Part shown: in pieces, positions 1 to 12,800 of the stretch
Numbering within the stretch: the first letter of the stretch is position 1
Layout: each line of letters begins with the position of its first letter
Notes under the pieces: model-generated
Seen by the model: the letters and a program-made list of their open reading frames with translations, nothing else
What the model was told of the DNA's origin: nothing
Databases searched by the model: none
DNA from: Tenrec ecaudatus
Taxonomy: Eukaryota > Chordata > Mammalia > Afrosoricida > Tenrecidae
Direction of reading: 5' to 3'
Assembly (NCBI RefSeq): GCF_050624435.1
Contig: NC_134534.1
Coordinates: 63,077,501-63,141,500, forward strand
DNA length: 64,000 nucleotides
Program-made: the position numbers and the translations under genes

Positions 1-1815
1 ATTCTGTGACAGCATCACTAGATAACAAAAACAACACATTTTTAAAATATGTGTGACAATTGCGTGGAGAATGTTATTTTTTCCATTAGAACCCAATCCA
101 TTAAATACATCATCCATTTTTGTTTCCTTGTCAATGCAATCTGTCTCTTTGCCTTGCCCCTATTAATGCCAGATTGAAAAATTGAATCTGTTCCCTGGGT
201 TAGTCTCTAACCTCTTTTATTATTTGAAAGAGAGTTTAGTGCTTGGAAACTTGCTCGGGGAAATAGAATTCCCTTCCTAAAACTTTCCGCAGCACAAACA
301 TCAGTATTGCAGTCATGTTCACCATGAGCCCCTGGCCTGCTTTTGAAGAATTACTAAGAAAAATGACGGAGGTCAATATAGGGCCTCTCAGAGGCACAAC
401 TAATTCATATGTTATAGGTGACGCTGATCCCTTCAGACTGAGAAAGAAAAAAAAAGGCACTGCTTTCTAAGGCCCACTGTGATTGTTTGGGGTTGGGAAA
501 AAATTGTTTATCCGGTGTATGATAAACAATCATGCTTTGTAAACCTAAGGAGGGAAACCTTAATTAACTTGTTCACAGTTAACTTAAAACATATTTCTGA
601 GTTTGTTTTTGTTAGCTTATGCCTTTTCAGTTCAAAATAGGTCTACTTTTTCATATTAAGTTGTTTTAATTTACTATTTGTCACAATCACTGTTCATTAT
701 CACACAAATTGCATATATTAGATGGGCTACAATGAATTTAAGTGTGTAGCATTGAACAAGCACTATTGATTAAAAATCAAATTATGATGTGGCAATCTAA
801 AAAACAAAATCAAAGTGGGTTTTTCTGGTTGCCCAAAAGACAAATGTGATTTTTAGCTGCTGCTGAGTTGATCCTCCGGTCCTCTGGCCGCAGGCTCCTC
901 AGACCCTACATACAATGGAATGAAAGCTACCTGGACCATAGTGAATCATGTAGATTTCATTGGGTGACTTTGGGAAGTAGATCTCATACTTTGCTTTGAT
1001 CTAGAAATTTCTGTTGAAAATTGTTTAGCTTCATAACAGTAGATCTTACTGCCAAACCCGCTATGGTTGCACAAGAGGGGCATGTTCAATTCTATAGCAC
1101 ACATCACGAATAAGCCTCCGAGGTCGAGAGCTACGAATGGTGCCTTCACAGCACCACAGAGCTTTCAGCATCTCTGGCATCATATTTTGCATGTGTCTCA
1201 TCAACCCTCTTACTTTCTCCAATTTTGTGCTTCTGTGAACAGTATATAATTTTGGACTTGTTTGTTTGCTTGATTTTATTATTTGTTTGTTTTCTGTTTT
1301 TCTCATCTGAAACTATTAGGACTTTAATTGAAATAAATGGTCTATTTATAAATAATATATATGGGTAAATTTGAGTTTATAGCAGTCATTTTACTTTTTT
1401 TACCACCTACATCTTTGATATTAGTTTTCGCTCTTTTAGGTTAATGAAGTAAAATTTATTACTCTATTTTTCTTAACTACTTAGTCAGACTATTTTAAAA
1501 TTTTGCTACTCAAAATATTACATCATTGATATTGTCATCAAGATGATTCTGAGTAATAGAGACCTTATATCGGGTTTCAAAGGCTGTAAATCTTTACTAG
1601 AGCCTACAGCCTTTTCTGTCTCTTACTGAAAAGATGCTAGACCTTGTGGGTAGCATGCTAACACTTACCCAACCAGGACCACATACACACACATACACAC
1701 ACACATTTAGTAACATAATTTTTACCACTTATTTTACACATGTGTAAGTAAATGTAGATGTGTTGACATTAAATTTTCTTAAGTGCACTTTGGTGATAAC
1801 ATCTATTAAAAAAAA
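1..1815. other. Intergenic, mostly unassigned
   Basis: I see no gene. The stretch at about 847-1250 has degraded repeat character; CAGACCCTACATACAATGGA resembles the RTE/SINE tail. A short (CA)n lies at 1682-1706. Small open frames here lack any recognisable protein. Confidence 0.4.
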
Positions 1816-1977
1816 AACCCTGACTGCCATAGGGTCATTGCTGACTCAGTGACCTACGGTGGGTTTCTGAGACTGTAACTGTTTATGGGAGTAGAAACCC
1901 CAGTCTTACTGTGACAGAGCTGCTGTTGGTTTTGGACTGCCTACCATGCAGATCACAACTCAAAACGCCTAGCAGAA
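1816..1977 (-). repeat. Afrotherian-type tRNA-like SINE, degraded
   Basis: On the minus strand the 5' tRNA-like half is followed by the shared body (...GTAGAAACCCCAG on the plus strand) and the 3' part around TAGGGTCATTGCTGACTCAG. Confidence 0.7.
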
Positions 1978-2884
1978 TTTTCTGTTATGTATAGAATTTC
2001 AAGTTGGCTGTTGTGTGCGTTTACAGATGTCATTTTTTCCCTTCTGATTTTATACTTTTTATTTGAAAACTTAAACCTTATTTTTACTTTTAAATGTAAT
2101 ATATTGATTTTTCTTTCTTGTTTTAAGATTTCTTAGGTTTTCTTGTTATGCACTTAAATATTAATTTGGTTTTGTTTATTGTGTTAATATTCTCTGATTT
2201 ATATCTGATTTGTATGATTTCATTTTTTATCTCTGAGTTAAGAGATTTCATCAATTTAAAACAATTTCTATCCATTACTTCCCAAATATTGCATTTGTGT
2301 CTCTCTTCTCTTACTTTACTATAAATATTTAAGATTCAAGCCCTTTTCTAAAGTCTATTAAGTCCATATGATTCCTTCTGCAATATATACCAATAATTTG
2401 GTAAAATCTATAGGATTTTGTTTAATATTTATTTAAATATTAATCATAATTATTGTGAACTCTACTTTTACTCTAATACATGGATCATCGCTGATCACTT
2501 AACCACCCCACCCCCCACCCCAACCTTGGTTTCTTTCATGTATCTGTAACTATTTTGTAAATTTTATATTTCCTGAGTAAGTGAAAAAATTTTGAGAGTC
2601 TTATTGTGATTCTCAAAGTAAAGTTTATTCCTTTTACTTCCAGTCAGACAGACTGCCAGATGGTCAACTTGAGTTTAAATTAAGACCTTAGTGTGCTCAT
2701 CTGTCCTCTGCTATCAGAGGTTTATCTCCTCAGAAAGCTCCTCCACCTGCTCTTTGTTACCAAAACCCAAAGAACATTTTAAAGGATCGTGATTTCAGTC
2801 TCTCGAGGACGCCAAAGCTGCCATTTTGACACAGAGTAGCTATGAGAGTGCAGACTTCTTTGGGGAAGATTTTGGATGTGTCAT
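1978..2884. other. Intergenic, with a segment shared with 18140-18290
   Basis: This is AT-rich sequence without a gene. The segment 2735-2880 is paralogous to 18140-18290 (GATTT...GTC...AAAGCTGCCATTTTGACA against AAAACTGCTGTTTTGACA), so both belong to a dispersed repeat that I cannot name. Confidence 0.45.
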
Positions 2885-3275
2885 TGTTGTTCTTAAGCAC
2901 CATCAAGTTGGCTCCCACCCACAGCTACCCGATGCACAAAAGACCAGAACACCACACTGTCCCACACCATTCTCACAACCATTCTTAAGCCTGAGCCCTT
3001 GCACAATGTCAATCCACTTGCTTGAAGACCTTCCTCTCCTTTCCCCCAACCCCTCTTTTTTACCAAACATGTCTTCTCCAGAGACTGGACAATATGTAAG
3101 ACAATATCTTGGCACCCTTGCCTCAGATGAGCACTCTGGCTATACTTCTTCCAAGACAGGTATTTTTGATATTTTAGCAGTCCATGGTAATTTCAATATT
3201 CTTCTCCAGAACAACAAATCAAATGCATGGATTCACCCTTGGTCTCCTTTAGAACACTGAAAAGCAAGGCTGTTA
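2885..3275 (-). mobile_element. RTE LINE 3'-end fragment
   Basis: Read on the minus strand this matches the 3' region of the RTE element at 23740-24598. Shared phrases include GAGCACTCTGGCTATACTTC, TTCTCCAGAGAC and CCACACCATTCTCACAAC. A 144-codon plus-strand open frame spanning it is incidental. Confidence 0.7.
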
Positions 3276-3684
3276 CTTTGAGGACTATTTTAACACACTG
3301 TTCATTTGAAAACTGAAATGTAGTTAGAAAATATTCCTTTCACTGTCCCTGGTAAGTAAAAAAGTGTTGCTACTTTTTTAGATTTCTAGTTGGATTTCCA
3401 GTTCATTCATGCCTAGGTTTATTCCAAATAAAACATGTATAAATAATTCTTTGTGGATGGCTGAGGATGAGTTCTCTCAGTAATACATTTGCCTGAGTCT
3501 ATGAGAGTACCTTCAAAACCAAAGTCCGATCAAAAGAGAGGCTTCCAGAGGCACCTGCTGTGCCAATTAAATGTCTGAGAGCTCTTCTCAGAAAGGCATG
3601 GTAACTGTTTTGTGGGGGGATTCTGGAGGGGTCACAGGTCAATCATGAAGTTTATTATTAAGTCAAAAAATGCTGAAAACTGCA

Positions 3685-4322
3685 TGTGTTAGACAGGGTT
3701 CTCTAGAGAGATAAAACCAGATTGATGATAATTTCATATATATATTTACAAAAATAGGTAGATATGTAACACAAGAAATGAACTATTAAATTATATACCA
3801 AGAGATAGATTATGTAATACAATAAGTGAACAGTTAAATTATAAAGCAGTACAAATGGTTCAGTGCAACTCACTCCTGTGAGAGAGTTGTGAGAAACTAG
3901 CAGTCATTCAAGTCTTGAGGGCCACCAGTTAGTCCTCTACTGAGAGAGCTAGACTATCCCGGCACAGGCAGCAAACAGCAAGGGAGGTCACCAACTGTCA
4001 GCCAGGTCACCAACTGTCAGCCAGGTCACCAATCCTCAGCCAGGTCACCAACAGTCAGTCCCCAGCTTAAGAGATGTAAATTCCAATCGTGTGGTCTCAA
4101 AGGGATCTCAACTTGCAGTGACACAGTCCACAGGTGAGGGGTCCCACAGGTAGTATATAGCCTATAAATTGAGGCACAGAACAAGCAAGGCAGCCTCACA
4201 CTGGTCTGATGATCAAAGAGCAAAAGACAAGAAAGGCAAGGCTCACCGAGCCATTTATCTCTCAGCCCTTCATTTAATCCCACTTGTGTTTATCAGCCAG
4301 GTTGGCACAATAAACTATCTCA
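3685..4322 (-). repeat. 3' LTR of the ERV-L provirus
   Basis: This 638 bp LTR aligns along its whole length with the one at 17441-17990. It is longer mainly because of a local AT-rich expansion at its outer end and four tandem 19-bp units at about 3986-4061, where the partner LTR has one. The outer edge is 3685; the inner edge abuts the polypurine tract. Confidence 0.87.
3986..4061. repeat. Four tandem 19-bp units inside the 3' LTR
   Basis: The unit AGGTCACCAACTGTCAGCC occurs twice perfectly and twice with changes. The partner LTR has a single unit (about 17704-17725), so the expansion arose after integration or on the template of this LTR. Confidence 0.8.
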
Positions 4323-4340
4323 ACCCACCCCTTGCCAACC
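4323..4340 (-). other. Polypurine tract of the provirus
   Basis: On the minus strand a purine-rich run, GGCAAGGGGTGGGT, lies directly before the 3' LTR. That is the position used to prime plus-strand DNA synthesis in retroviruses. Confidence 0.65.
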
Positions 4341-4752
4341 TGGCACTTGTACACAATTCTTTAGCCATATATAATTATATAATTTTGGGACATTGATAAA
4401 ATCGCACTTATACTTATCATAAATCATCTATTATACATATAAATGAAAACACACTGAGACCAAATGTATCTGATATATCATACCTGAACAAAGGAAAGAT
4501 ATGCAATAAGCATATAAAAAGAAAATACATTGACAATTACAAACCTCGAATTTCCAATTAATCACGTGGTCATAATTGATAGGTAGAACTACCTTCTTCT
4601 ACTACCCATTCTGTATTACCTTTGCCCTCAGCAAGCACCTCAGCTGGCTGTGGGCTTTTTTTTCCTGGTGGGGTGACCCAGACCTTCATTCCTGAGTGGT
4701 CTGGGTCATTATAAGTCCTGTCAGGCTTGGGTTGCTGTAATTTACCATTTAC

Positions 4753-5247
4753 TTAAATCACAGGGCATGGTAGCACTAAGAGTTGGCCTATGGAATCTCC
4801 TGGATTCCAGACATATTCTTCTTTACCTCCATTATGTAACACCAGTCCAATTTCTCCTTGGTAATCAGGATCAACCACACCACTTAGTACAGTGACACCC
4901 TTCCTGAGCTGTGTGACATTTTGTGGAGTAGACAGGTGATCAAGTTTCCTTCGGACTAAATTATGGCACAGGGCAGAAGAGTTGATGTACCCCTGGGGGA
5001 GAGTTGTGAAAGTATATTGTTGCCCCTGCCAGGTGAAGGCAAACTGCTTCTGGTGGTCCTTTGAGACTGGTATTGAGCAGAAGGCATTAGCCAGATCAAT
5101 AGCTGCATACCAAGTACCAGAAGAAGTATTAATTTGCTCAAGCAATGAAATCACATCTGGAACAGCAGCTGCAATTGGAGTCATCACCTGGTTAAGTTTA
5201 CGATAATCTACTGTCATTCTCCAAGATCCATCTTCTTTACAGGCCAA
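4753..5247 (-). pseudogene. ERV-L pol remnant: partial RT joined to dUTPase C terminus
   Basis: A 164-codon open stretch starts with the reverse transcriptase fingers/palm region (short motifs such as YRKLNQV and AIDLANAF are readable). It passes at about 4905 straight into a dUTPase C-terminal segment ([29 protein letters not shown]). The RT active-site motif, RNase H and integrase that should lie between are missing, so this is an internal deletion that happened to stay in frame. Recognisable dUTPase-tail similarity continues beyond the stop to about 4600. Upstream RT sequence (5237-5434) is in a shifted frame. It is not functional. Confidence 0.8.
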
Positions 5248-5490
5248 ATAGGTGAGTTAAATGGAGATGTAGTAGGAATCCGACCCCTGCATCTTTCAAA
5301 TCTTTGATGGTGGCATTGATCTCTGCAATCCCTCCAGGAATGCAGTACTGCCTTTGGTTTACTATTTTTCTAGATAATGGCAGTACTATGGTGTTCACTT
5401 GGCCTTTCCTACCATGATAGCCCTTATTCCACATTTCAGGAAACCAATATGGGGGTTCTTCCAGTTACTAAGTATGTCTTTTCCAAGGAT

Positions 5491-5811
5491 TTATCCTAGA
5501 ACTGCGAAAATAACCACAGGATGGGTCCGGGGGCCCACTGGACCCACAGTGAGATGTATCTGAGCTAAAAATCCATTTTTAACTTGACATCCAGAAGCCC
5601 CTACTCTGACTGGTGGGCCTTCAAAACACTTTGGGCCTCCTGGAATTAGTGTCAGTTCTGAGCTACTGTCCAGGAATCCCTGAAAAGTTTGATTATTTCT
5701 TTTTCCCCAATGAACAGTCACTCTTGTGAAAGGTCGCAGGTCCCTTTGGGGAAGCCTAGAAGAAAGACTAACAGTATAGACCTTCAGTGATGTAGCAAGG
5801 TCCTCCTTCAA
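5491..5811 (-). pseudogene. ERV-L protease-region remnant
   Basis: This 106-codon minus-strand stretch has a retroviral aspartic-protease-like segment. FLDSSSELTLIPG occupies the place of the usual D-T/S-G active site, which here reads D-S-S, so the catalytic triplet is altered. It lies directly upstream of the RT remnant, in normal gag-pro-pol order. Frames are broken on both sides. Confidence 0.65.
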
Positions 5812-6528
5812 AGGGACCCGGCCTTCCCCTCATTCAAGGGGTTGTGGGTCTGTAAACTGGCTCAGGTCTGGGAAGAATGAGCGATCATGACTGTCTATTC
5901 TGCTGTTCACCTGATCTACTATTCTTCCACCTGTACAGATCACGTAAATATTTAGTAGCTTTCCCATCTATGTCATTCCTAGGGACACCGTGGCTAAGTA
6001 GCCAATGCCATAATTCCACGAGACAGGTTGCTTTGATTACTACTGTAACCTTATTGTCAATTAAAACCACATCCACCCTGTTTCTGTTGATTCGATGCTG
6101 ACACCTGCCTTCAACCCTCACGGGAACCAATCAGCCCCATTGTGGGCAAATATCAGATTTCGCTTAGGGAAGTGCCCACTGTTAATCCTGGTGCACATAA
6201 AATAGCAATTGCAGGAGTCTTAAGAGATGCTGGGGCCCACTTCAAAAACTAGTTCCTTATGGTTGTGGTAAAGGGTGTGTCCTCAGGATACCCCCTTTTT
6301 GGGGTCTATAGGAATATCCGGATAGATCCATTCCAACATACCAATTTCTCTAAATGTTTGGATGCCTTCCTCTACAGTGTACCAAGGTAGGTCAAGTACT
6401 TCAAGTTGGTCTAATCTAGGCCATCTGGCAGTCCATGCTCCATTGAACCAACCAAATAAAGACTTAGATCCTCTCTTAGCCTGTCTCGCAGAGACATTGA
6501 AAGAGGAGTCTGTGCTTAGGGGTCCCAT
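5812..6528 (-). pseudogene. ERV-L gag remnant, 3' portion
   Basis: Minus-strand open pieces at 5885-6130 and 6283-6528 belong to gag by position and by continuity with the gag piece on the other side of the L1 insertion. The frame is broken several times. No individual gag domain can be assigned with confidence. Confidence 0.55.
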
Positions 6529-6679
6529 ATCCAGAAACTCAGACCGGTCTAATATTACATTTCATGCACTAGAATCCCACACCCTTAGTAACCATTCCCA
6601 GGGATATTACCCAGGCTTCTGCTTGTACATATTTGAAAACTCAAGCATATCTTTCTGAGTATAGCATGCTTCTTCTTGG
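6500..6679. repeat. Left copy of the 180-bp L1 target-site duplication
   Basis: Provirus gag sequence here recurs at 16232-16410, with about 90 percent identity by eye. The left copy ends where L1 begins. Confidence 0.82.
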
Positions 6680-8101
6680 GTCTAAAGGATTTGGGGAAGA
6701 TGGTGGACCAGGGGAACCGCATACTCCGAATGGTAAAAGTCTGGTGAGTGAAATAACCCCCAGGACAACACTTCAACCCCACCCCACGAATTTGTCCTGA
6801 GCAGGGGTCTTGGAAATACAGGACCCGATTCGTGGGACATCTCTGGTCACTAGGCTGCCACCATCATGGCCGTAACTAAATATAGCCCCACTCTATCACC
6901 AGACCGGGACCCCAGCCCAGAGTCGTTTGCCTGCCCTGCCAAGACACACACAGCGATTGCAGTACCCCCTACAGCAGCTGCCCACTCACACAACCACACC
7001 AGGAGAGAAGCCTCCCTTTCCAATGGTTCTCCTTTCTCCACGTGGCAGCATTCTGCCCTTGGGCCTGCAGCCCTCCCTCCATTCATCCAAGGCCCGGGTA
7101 ACTGACCTGCAGGCCATTGGGGGCTACCATCCACCCTCACTGCTGCCAGGACCTCTCAACCGGCACTCCATTTGCCTGGGCACCCACCCTGTCAGCTTAG
7201 CGCCCACTCCACTCCTAGCCCTGGAAACTGCACTGAGCACTTTCCGCCGGCACGAGCTATGGTGATAGCCCATCCTGCTTCTACCCCCGACACTGCATTT
7301 CTTCCAGAGCCACTTCAGGCTGGCCTGCGGAGACCTGTAGCTGCAGCCCGGGGCGCTAATTCTGCCTGCTGAGGCCTCCCCTTCCAGCATTGATAGCGCC
7401 AGGCACAATAATGAGTACCCCTGCCTACTGGGAGCACGATCGACAAGGTCCTGCACTCCTGTGGGACTGGCATTGCCCTCTCCAGTGTGTTGTGGGGATT
7501 CCATCAGCCTGAGGCTCCGAACTCTGAGCCTGGGTGGAGGACAAGCGCCATTGCCCGCAGTTTCCCGCCAGAGCCACAGCTGTCCAATCCCACTCGGACC
7601 ATGTTGCTTTAGATCCTGCACCGCTCACAGGGCCGGCGGATTAAGCAATAAATATCCCCACCTGCTGGGGAGCCTAGGACATGGCTTTACAGTCCCCACC
7701 AGAGCTGTCTGTGTGCTCCAGCTGTCTCTCACCACCGAGGGGCCCTGTCGGATCTCCAGTGCCAGCTCTTAAGCCTGCCCTAGCCCTTCCCAGTCAGCAT
7801 AGGAGGCTGGTGCTGTGGCCTGTGCCTCCCTCAGCACCCACAGCGGCCCCAGCATTTTCCTGCTGGTGCAGGAGGCCCGCCCTTGGGGGGCTGCTCCTGC
7901 CTGTGTAGTCTCTTCCCGCAGGCTCAACTCAACAGGCCTGCAGGGACCTAGGAGGGCCTGCTGATCTGAAGAGCATCTCCTACCACCACATAGCCCAGCA
8001 CCCAGAGCCAAGATCAGCACTATGTCCCGTGACAGTGAGGCCTCCCCCACCTCAAAGTTCTAGTAGGCATCACTAGAACTTAGAGGGAAAAGAAGGGGGA
8101 C

Positions 8102-8166
<65 letters not shown>

Positions 8167-8690
8167 TTTTATGCCGTCCTGGTTTTTCTCTTTTCTCTCT
8201 TTTACTTTGTATTGCCTTTTCTCTCTTCTTTCTTCTTCCTTTTTCATTTTTGCTAGTACTTCTCCTCTGACTCCTTTCTATAAGCTTTCCTTCAATCTCT
8301 TTTTTCTTCTCCTTCCACATATACTATTATCACTTCTTCTCTCTCCTCTTTTATAGCTTCTCCTTCTTCCTCTCTTTTTTCTGCCCAAATTTTTTTTTTC
8401 ATTTTTAAACTTTTAAATTCTTTTTTATTCCTAAACAAACAAAAAAACTGCTAAGGGTACCCTGACAAACCAGGTCAAAGCAGCCTGAGGGCATTCACTG
8501 AGGGTCCAGTCCCCTCTCCAGTTGCTGAAACATCTCACCACTGTGGGTCACTAAGCTCCGGGGAACTCTGCCTACACAGCAGTCTGACCCATCCTTATAG
8601 TAGGTCATAGGCAGTCTCCTGAAAGAATCCTTAAGAGTAACACAGATAAGGATACCCTGGCCTCCCAGAAGCATGGGGCCTATGAAAGGA
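6680..8690 (+). promoter_or_regulatory. L1 5' UTR / internal promoter region
   Basis: GC-rich, CpG-containing sequence from 6780 to 8050 contrasts sharply with the AT-rich surroundings, as in L1 5' UTRs that act as internal promoters. It is followed by an (AT)n run and a pyrimidine-rich tract (8162-8400). Several open frames on both strands here are by-products of the composition. Confidence 0.7.
8104..8161. repeat. (AT)n microsatellite, about 29 units
   Basis: This is an uninterrupted AT dinucleotide run inside the L1 5' UTR. Confidence 0.95.
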
Positions 8691-8744
8691 TCAAGGGGGA
8701 AAAAATCAACAGACCACATCATTCCAAACAAAAATAACAGAGAC

Positions 8745-9781
8745 ATGAAACATAATAGCAGAGCTAATGTCTCTCATAGAAGAAACTGATACTGATGTAC
8801 CACAGAAGAAAATTTTCAGAAGTCTGCTTCCAATAATACAGGAACTAAGGGAAGCATAAGAATGCATTGATAGAGGAAATGAAGTCCACAATAGAGAAGA
8901 TGAAGTCCACAATAGAGGGGATGAAGTCCACCCACCAAAGGGAAATGTAGGAGCTAACAGAGGAGGTAGCAGAAGTCACACACAAGGTCACAGAATTTAC
9001 TATTAGGCTTGAGGAGGCAAAGAACCATGTCAGTGATCTTGAGGACACTCAAACATATGTAAGAAAGCAAGAAATACGGTCAAATAGAAAAATTAAAGAA
9101 AGAGAAGGTAGCCTGAGATCAATGACAGATGCTATGAAGAGGAGTAATATTCAATTAATTGGTCTACTGGAGCACAACACAACACACAAGTCGACAGCCA
9201 AGATAGCAAAGGAATTTCTGGAAGAAAAATTTCCCATCCTAACATGGGAGAACCAGACACTCATACAGGAAGCAGAAAGGATGACAGCTAGACTAAATCC
9301 AAAGAAGAACACACCAAGACATATAGTAGTAAAAATATCCAATTTAGAGGAAAAAGAGAACATTTTACGAGCAGCAAGAGAAAGGAAGACAGTCACATAC
9401 AAAGCAGTGCAGGCAAGAATATGCTCATATCTAGCAGCAGATACCAGGAAGAGGGGAAGAGAATGGAGCAACATCTTCCAAAACCTAAAAGAAAAAAATG
9501 TCTCCCCCAGAATCCTGTACCCTTCCAAGTTATCCATTAGGATAGATGGTGAGATAAGGGACTTCCAGGAAAAGGAAAGACTCAAAGAATATGCTGCAAG
9601 TCACCTGACCCTGTGGGAGATACTGGTTGGCACACTATGGCCTGAGGATCAACCTCCACCAAGAACAAACAGGAAACCACCATATAGCCCATCTCCATCT
9701 AGAAGTCAATATGCCAGCAACAATTACCAGGACAACAGGGTCTCAGATGGAAAAGAGGACAAGATAGAAACTCTCCACTAA
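8745..9781 (+). pseudogene. L1 ORF1 remnant
   Basis: The frame is open from about 8950 to the TAA at 9779-9781. It encodes a coiled-coil stretch, then the RRM-like and C-terminal nucleic-acid-binding domains of L1 ORF1p, the trimeric RNA chaperone of the L1 particle. Recognisable parts are IQLIGLLEH, PRHIVVKISNLEEKENIL and the RKRGREWSNIFQNLKEKN region. The 5' part is broken by in-frame stops (near 8862 and 8947) and a frameshift. It includes three 21-bp units at 8878-8936. Confidence 0.8.
8878..8936 (+). repeat. Three 21-bp tandem units in the ORF1 coiled coil
   Basis: The unit ATGAAGTCCACAATAGAGAAG is repeated three times with small changes. Twenty-one bases equal one seven-residue heptad, so the repeat lengthens the coiled coil by whole turns. 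Confidence 0.75.
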
Positions 9782-9847
9782 AACACAGCACACTGATATG
9801 AAGGGAGATAGGTAAAGACACAAAACACAAAATAGGGTATGGCAACT

Positions 9848-12800
9848 ATGAATCCACGGATAGTGATAATAAGTCTGAAATCCAATGGACTCAATTAATA
9901 CATTAAAAGAAAAAGGCTTGAGGGCGGCTCTGAAAACATAATCCATCAATCTCTTGCCTGCAAGAAACACATCTTAAGCACACAGACAAAAATATGCTAA
10001 GAATAAAGGGTTGGCAGAAAGTTTACCAATCAAATGGTAACTCAAAAAAGGCAGAGGTGTCTATCTTAATCTCAGACAAAATAGACCTCAAGATCCAAAC
10101 AATAAAGAGACAAAGAGGGACACAACATAATGCCCAAAATTTCATTAAACCATGAAGCATTTAGCATATTGAATATTTACGCTCCCAATAATGGTGCAGC
10201 AAATTTCATCAAACAACTATTAAAAAGATGAAGAAAGAAATCACATCATCAACACTCATAGTAGGTGACTTTAACACTCCACTATCAGAGAAAGACAGAT
10301 CACCGGAAAAAACTCAGCAAATAGGCCAGAGAGCTAAACATTGTAATTAGGCAATAGGGTCTGATAGACATCTTTAGAGATTTCCATCCAAAAGCAAAGG
10401 TTTTCACATTCTTTTTAATCCACATGGATCTTTTTCAAGAATAGACCACTAGACCACATGCTGGGACACAAGTGTAGCCTGAGTAAATTCGAACACATAA
10501 ATATTATCCAGACATCTTTCTCAGATCACCATGCCATCAAGCTGGAGATTAATAAGAGGATGTCCAGAAAAGCAAGGGCAACCAGTTGGAGAATGAACAA
10601 TGATCTCCTGCCACATGAATGGGTAAAGCACCAGAACAGAGAGGATATTAGGAAGTTTCTAGAAACTAACAAGAACACAATGTATCAAAACTTAGGGGAC
10701 ACTGCAAAGGCAGTTATCAGAGATAGCTTGATATCATTAAATGCATATATGAAAAAAGAAGAGAGGCGTATGACAGATATGTTAACACAAAACCTCAAAC
10801 AACTCGAACAGAGTCAGCAGAACAACCCCTCCAATAGCAAGGGAAAAGAAATAATAAAAATCAGGGCGGAGTTAAACCAGTGGGAAGACAAGAAAACAAT
10901 GCAAAAGATAAATGCAGGTAAAAGCTGGTTCTACAAAAAAAATTAACAAAATTGACAGTCCTTCTGGGAAAGTTCACCAAAGATACAAAGGAGCAACCAT
11001 CAACAGCCAGCATGAGGGATGAATCAGGGACAATAACAACAGACCCCGATGAGATTAAAAGGGTAATCACAAAGTACTATGAAGGTCTGTATTCTAATGA
11101 GTTCAGAAACATGGAAGACATAGATAAATACTTGGAAAAAAACAGTCTCTCCCTAGATTATCTCAGACAGAGATCAAGAACCTCAAGAAACACATAGTGA
11201 AAGAAGAAATAGAGAGGATCATCCAAAACCTACCAACAAAAAGCCTCAGGGCCAGATGTTTTCACAGCAGAATTCTACCAAGCATTCAGGGAAGAGTTGA
11301 CACCAATCCTCCACAAAGTATTCCATAACATAGAAGAGGATGGCAAACTCCCAAACTCATTTTATGAAGCCAGCATTACTTTGATACCCAAACAGGGCAA
11401 AGACCCCACAGGTATAGAGAATTATAGACCAATATCTCTAATGAACATAGATGCAAAAATCCTTAACAAAATATGGGTCAATAGAATAAAAATGTATCTA
11501 AAATATGTCATCCACCACGATAAGGTAGGATTCATCCCAGGGATGCAGGGATGGTTTGACATCCGAAAATCCATCAATATTATACATCACATTGGGAAGA
11601 AAAAGGATAAAAACCATATGATAATATCTACAGATGCAGAAAAAGTATTTGACAACATCCAGCGCCAATTCCTAATCAAGACATGCATGAAGATAGGATT
11701 GAAAGGTAAGTTCCTCAAGCTCATACAAGCTATCTATGAAAGACCAATGGCCAACATCATAGTTAATGGAGAAAAGACAAGAACAATCCCACTGAAAAAG
11801 GGTACAAGATAAGGATGCCCCTGTCCCCATTTCTATTCAATATCGTTTTGGAGGTTCTGGCGAACAACAAAAGACAGTGGAAGGACATCAAAGGGATCCA
11901 AATGGTAGAGGAGGAAGTGAAACTATCACTATTTGCAGACGACATGATCCTGTACATTGAAAACCCAAAAGCTCCACAGCTGGAGTACTTACAATGATAG
12001 AGGAATATCGAAGAGTAGCAGGATACAAGACGAATAAACAGAAGTTGGTATGTTTTCTATACACATTGGACAGGGCCATGGAAGAGGGGATTAAGAAGGA
12101 AGTACCCTTCACAGTAGCTAAGAACAAACTGAAATACCTAGGAATATATTCAACAAAAAATACTAAAGACCTATATAAGGAAAACTATAAGACCCTACTA
12201 TAGGAAACCAAAAGTGACCTCCACAAATGGAAGAACATCCCCTGCTCCTGCATTGGAAGGCTCAACATAGTAAAGATGACAGTCCTACCTAAAGCACTTT
12301 AAAAGTTCAATGCTATACCAATTCAAACACCAATCAACCTTCTCCAAAGAAATGGAAAAACTGACCACCAATTTCATATGGAAAGGGAAGAAACCCAGAA
12401 TTAGCAGAGAACTTCTCAAGAAGGACATAGTTGGAGGACTTGCCTTACCCGATTTTAATGCCTATTACACAGCTGCAGTGGTCAAAACAGCATGGTACCG
12501 GCAAAATGACAGACACTTAGACCAGTGGAAATGAATAGAAAGCCCAAGAGTAAAATCATCAGCATGTAGACAACTGATCTTTGACAAGGGTCCCAAAACC
12601 ATCAAGTGGGAAGCAGACGCCCTTTTTAACAAGTAGTGCTGGACACAATAGATATCCGCAGGTAGAAAGATGAAACAAGACTTTTACCTCACCCCATGCA
12701 CAAGAATAAACTCAAGGTGGATCACAGACCTAGAAGTTAAACCCCAAACCTTCAGGACCATTAAGGAGGGGATTGGGACTAGCCTCAGAGCACTGGTCCA

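Noticed and set aside
2826-3260. 144-codon plus-strand open frame
   Set aside because: It overlaps a reversed RTE tail and has no recognisable domain; chance open frame.
7124-7621. 165-codon minus-strand open frame and others at 6850-8050
   Set aside because: They lie in the GC-rich L1 5' UTR, where stop codons are rare because of composition.
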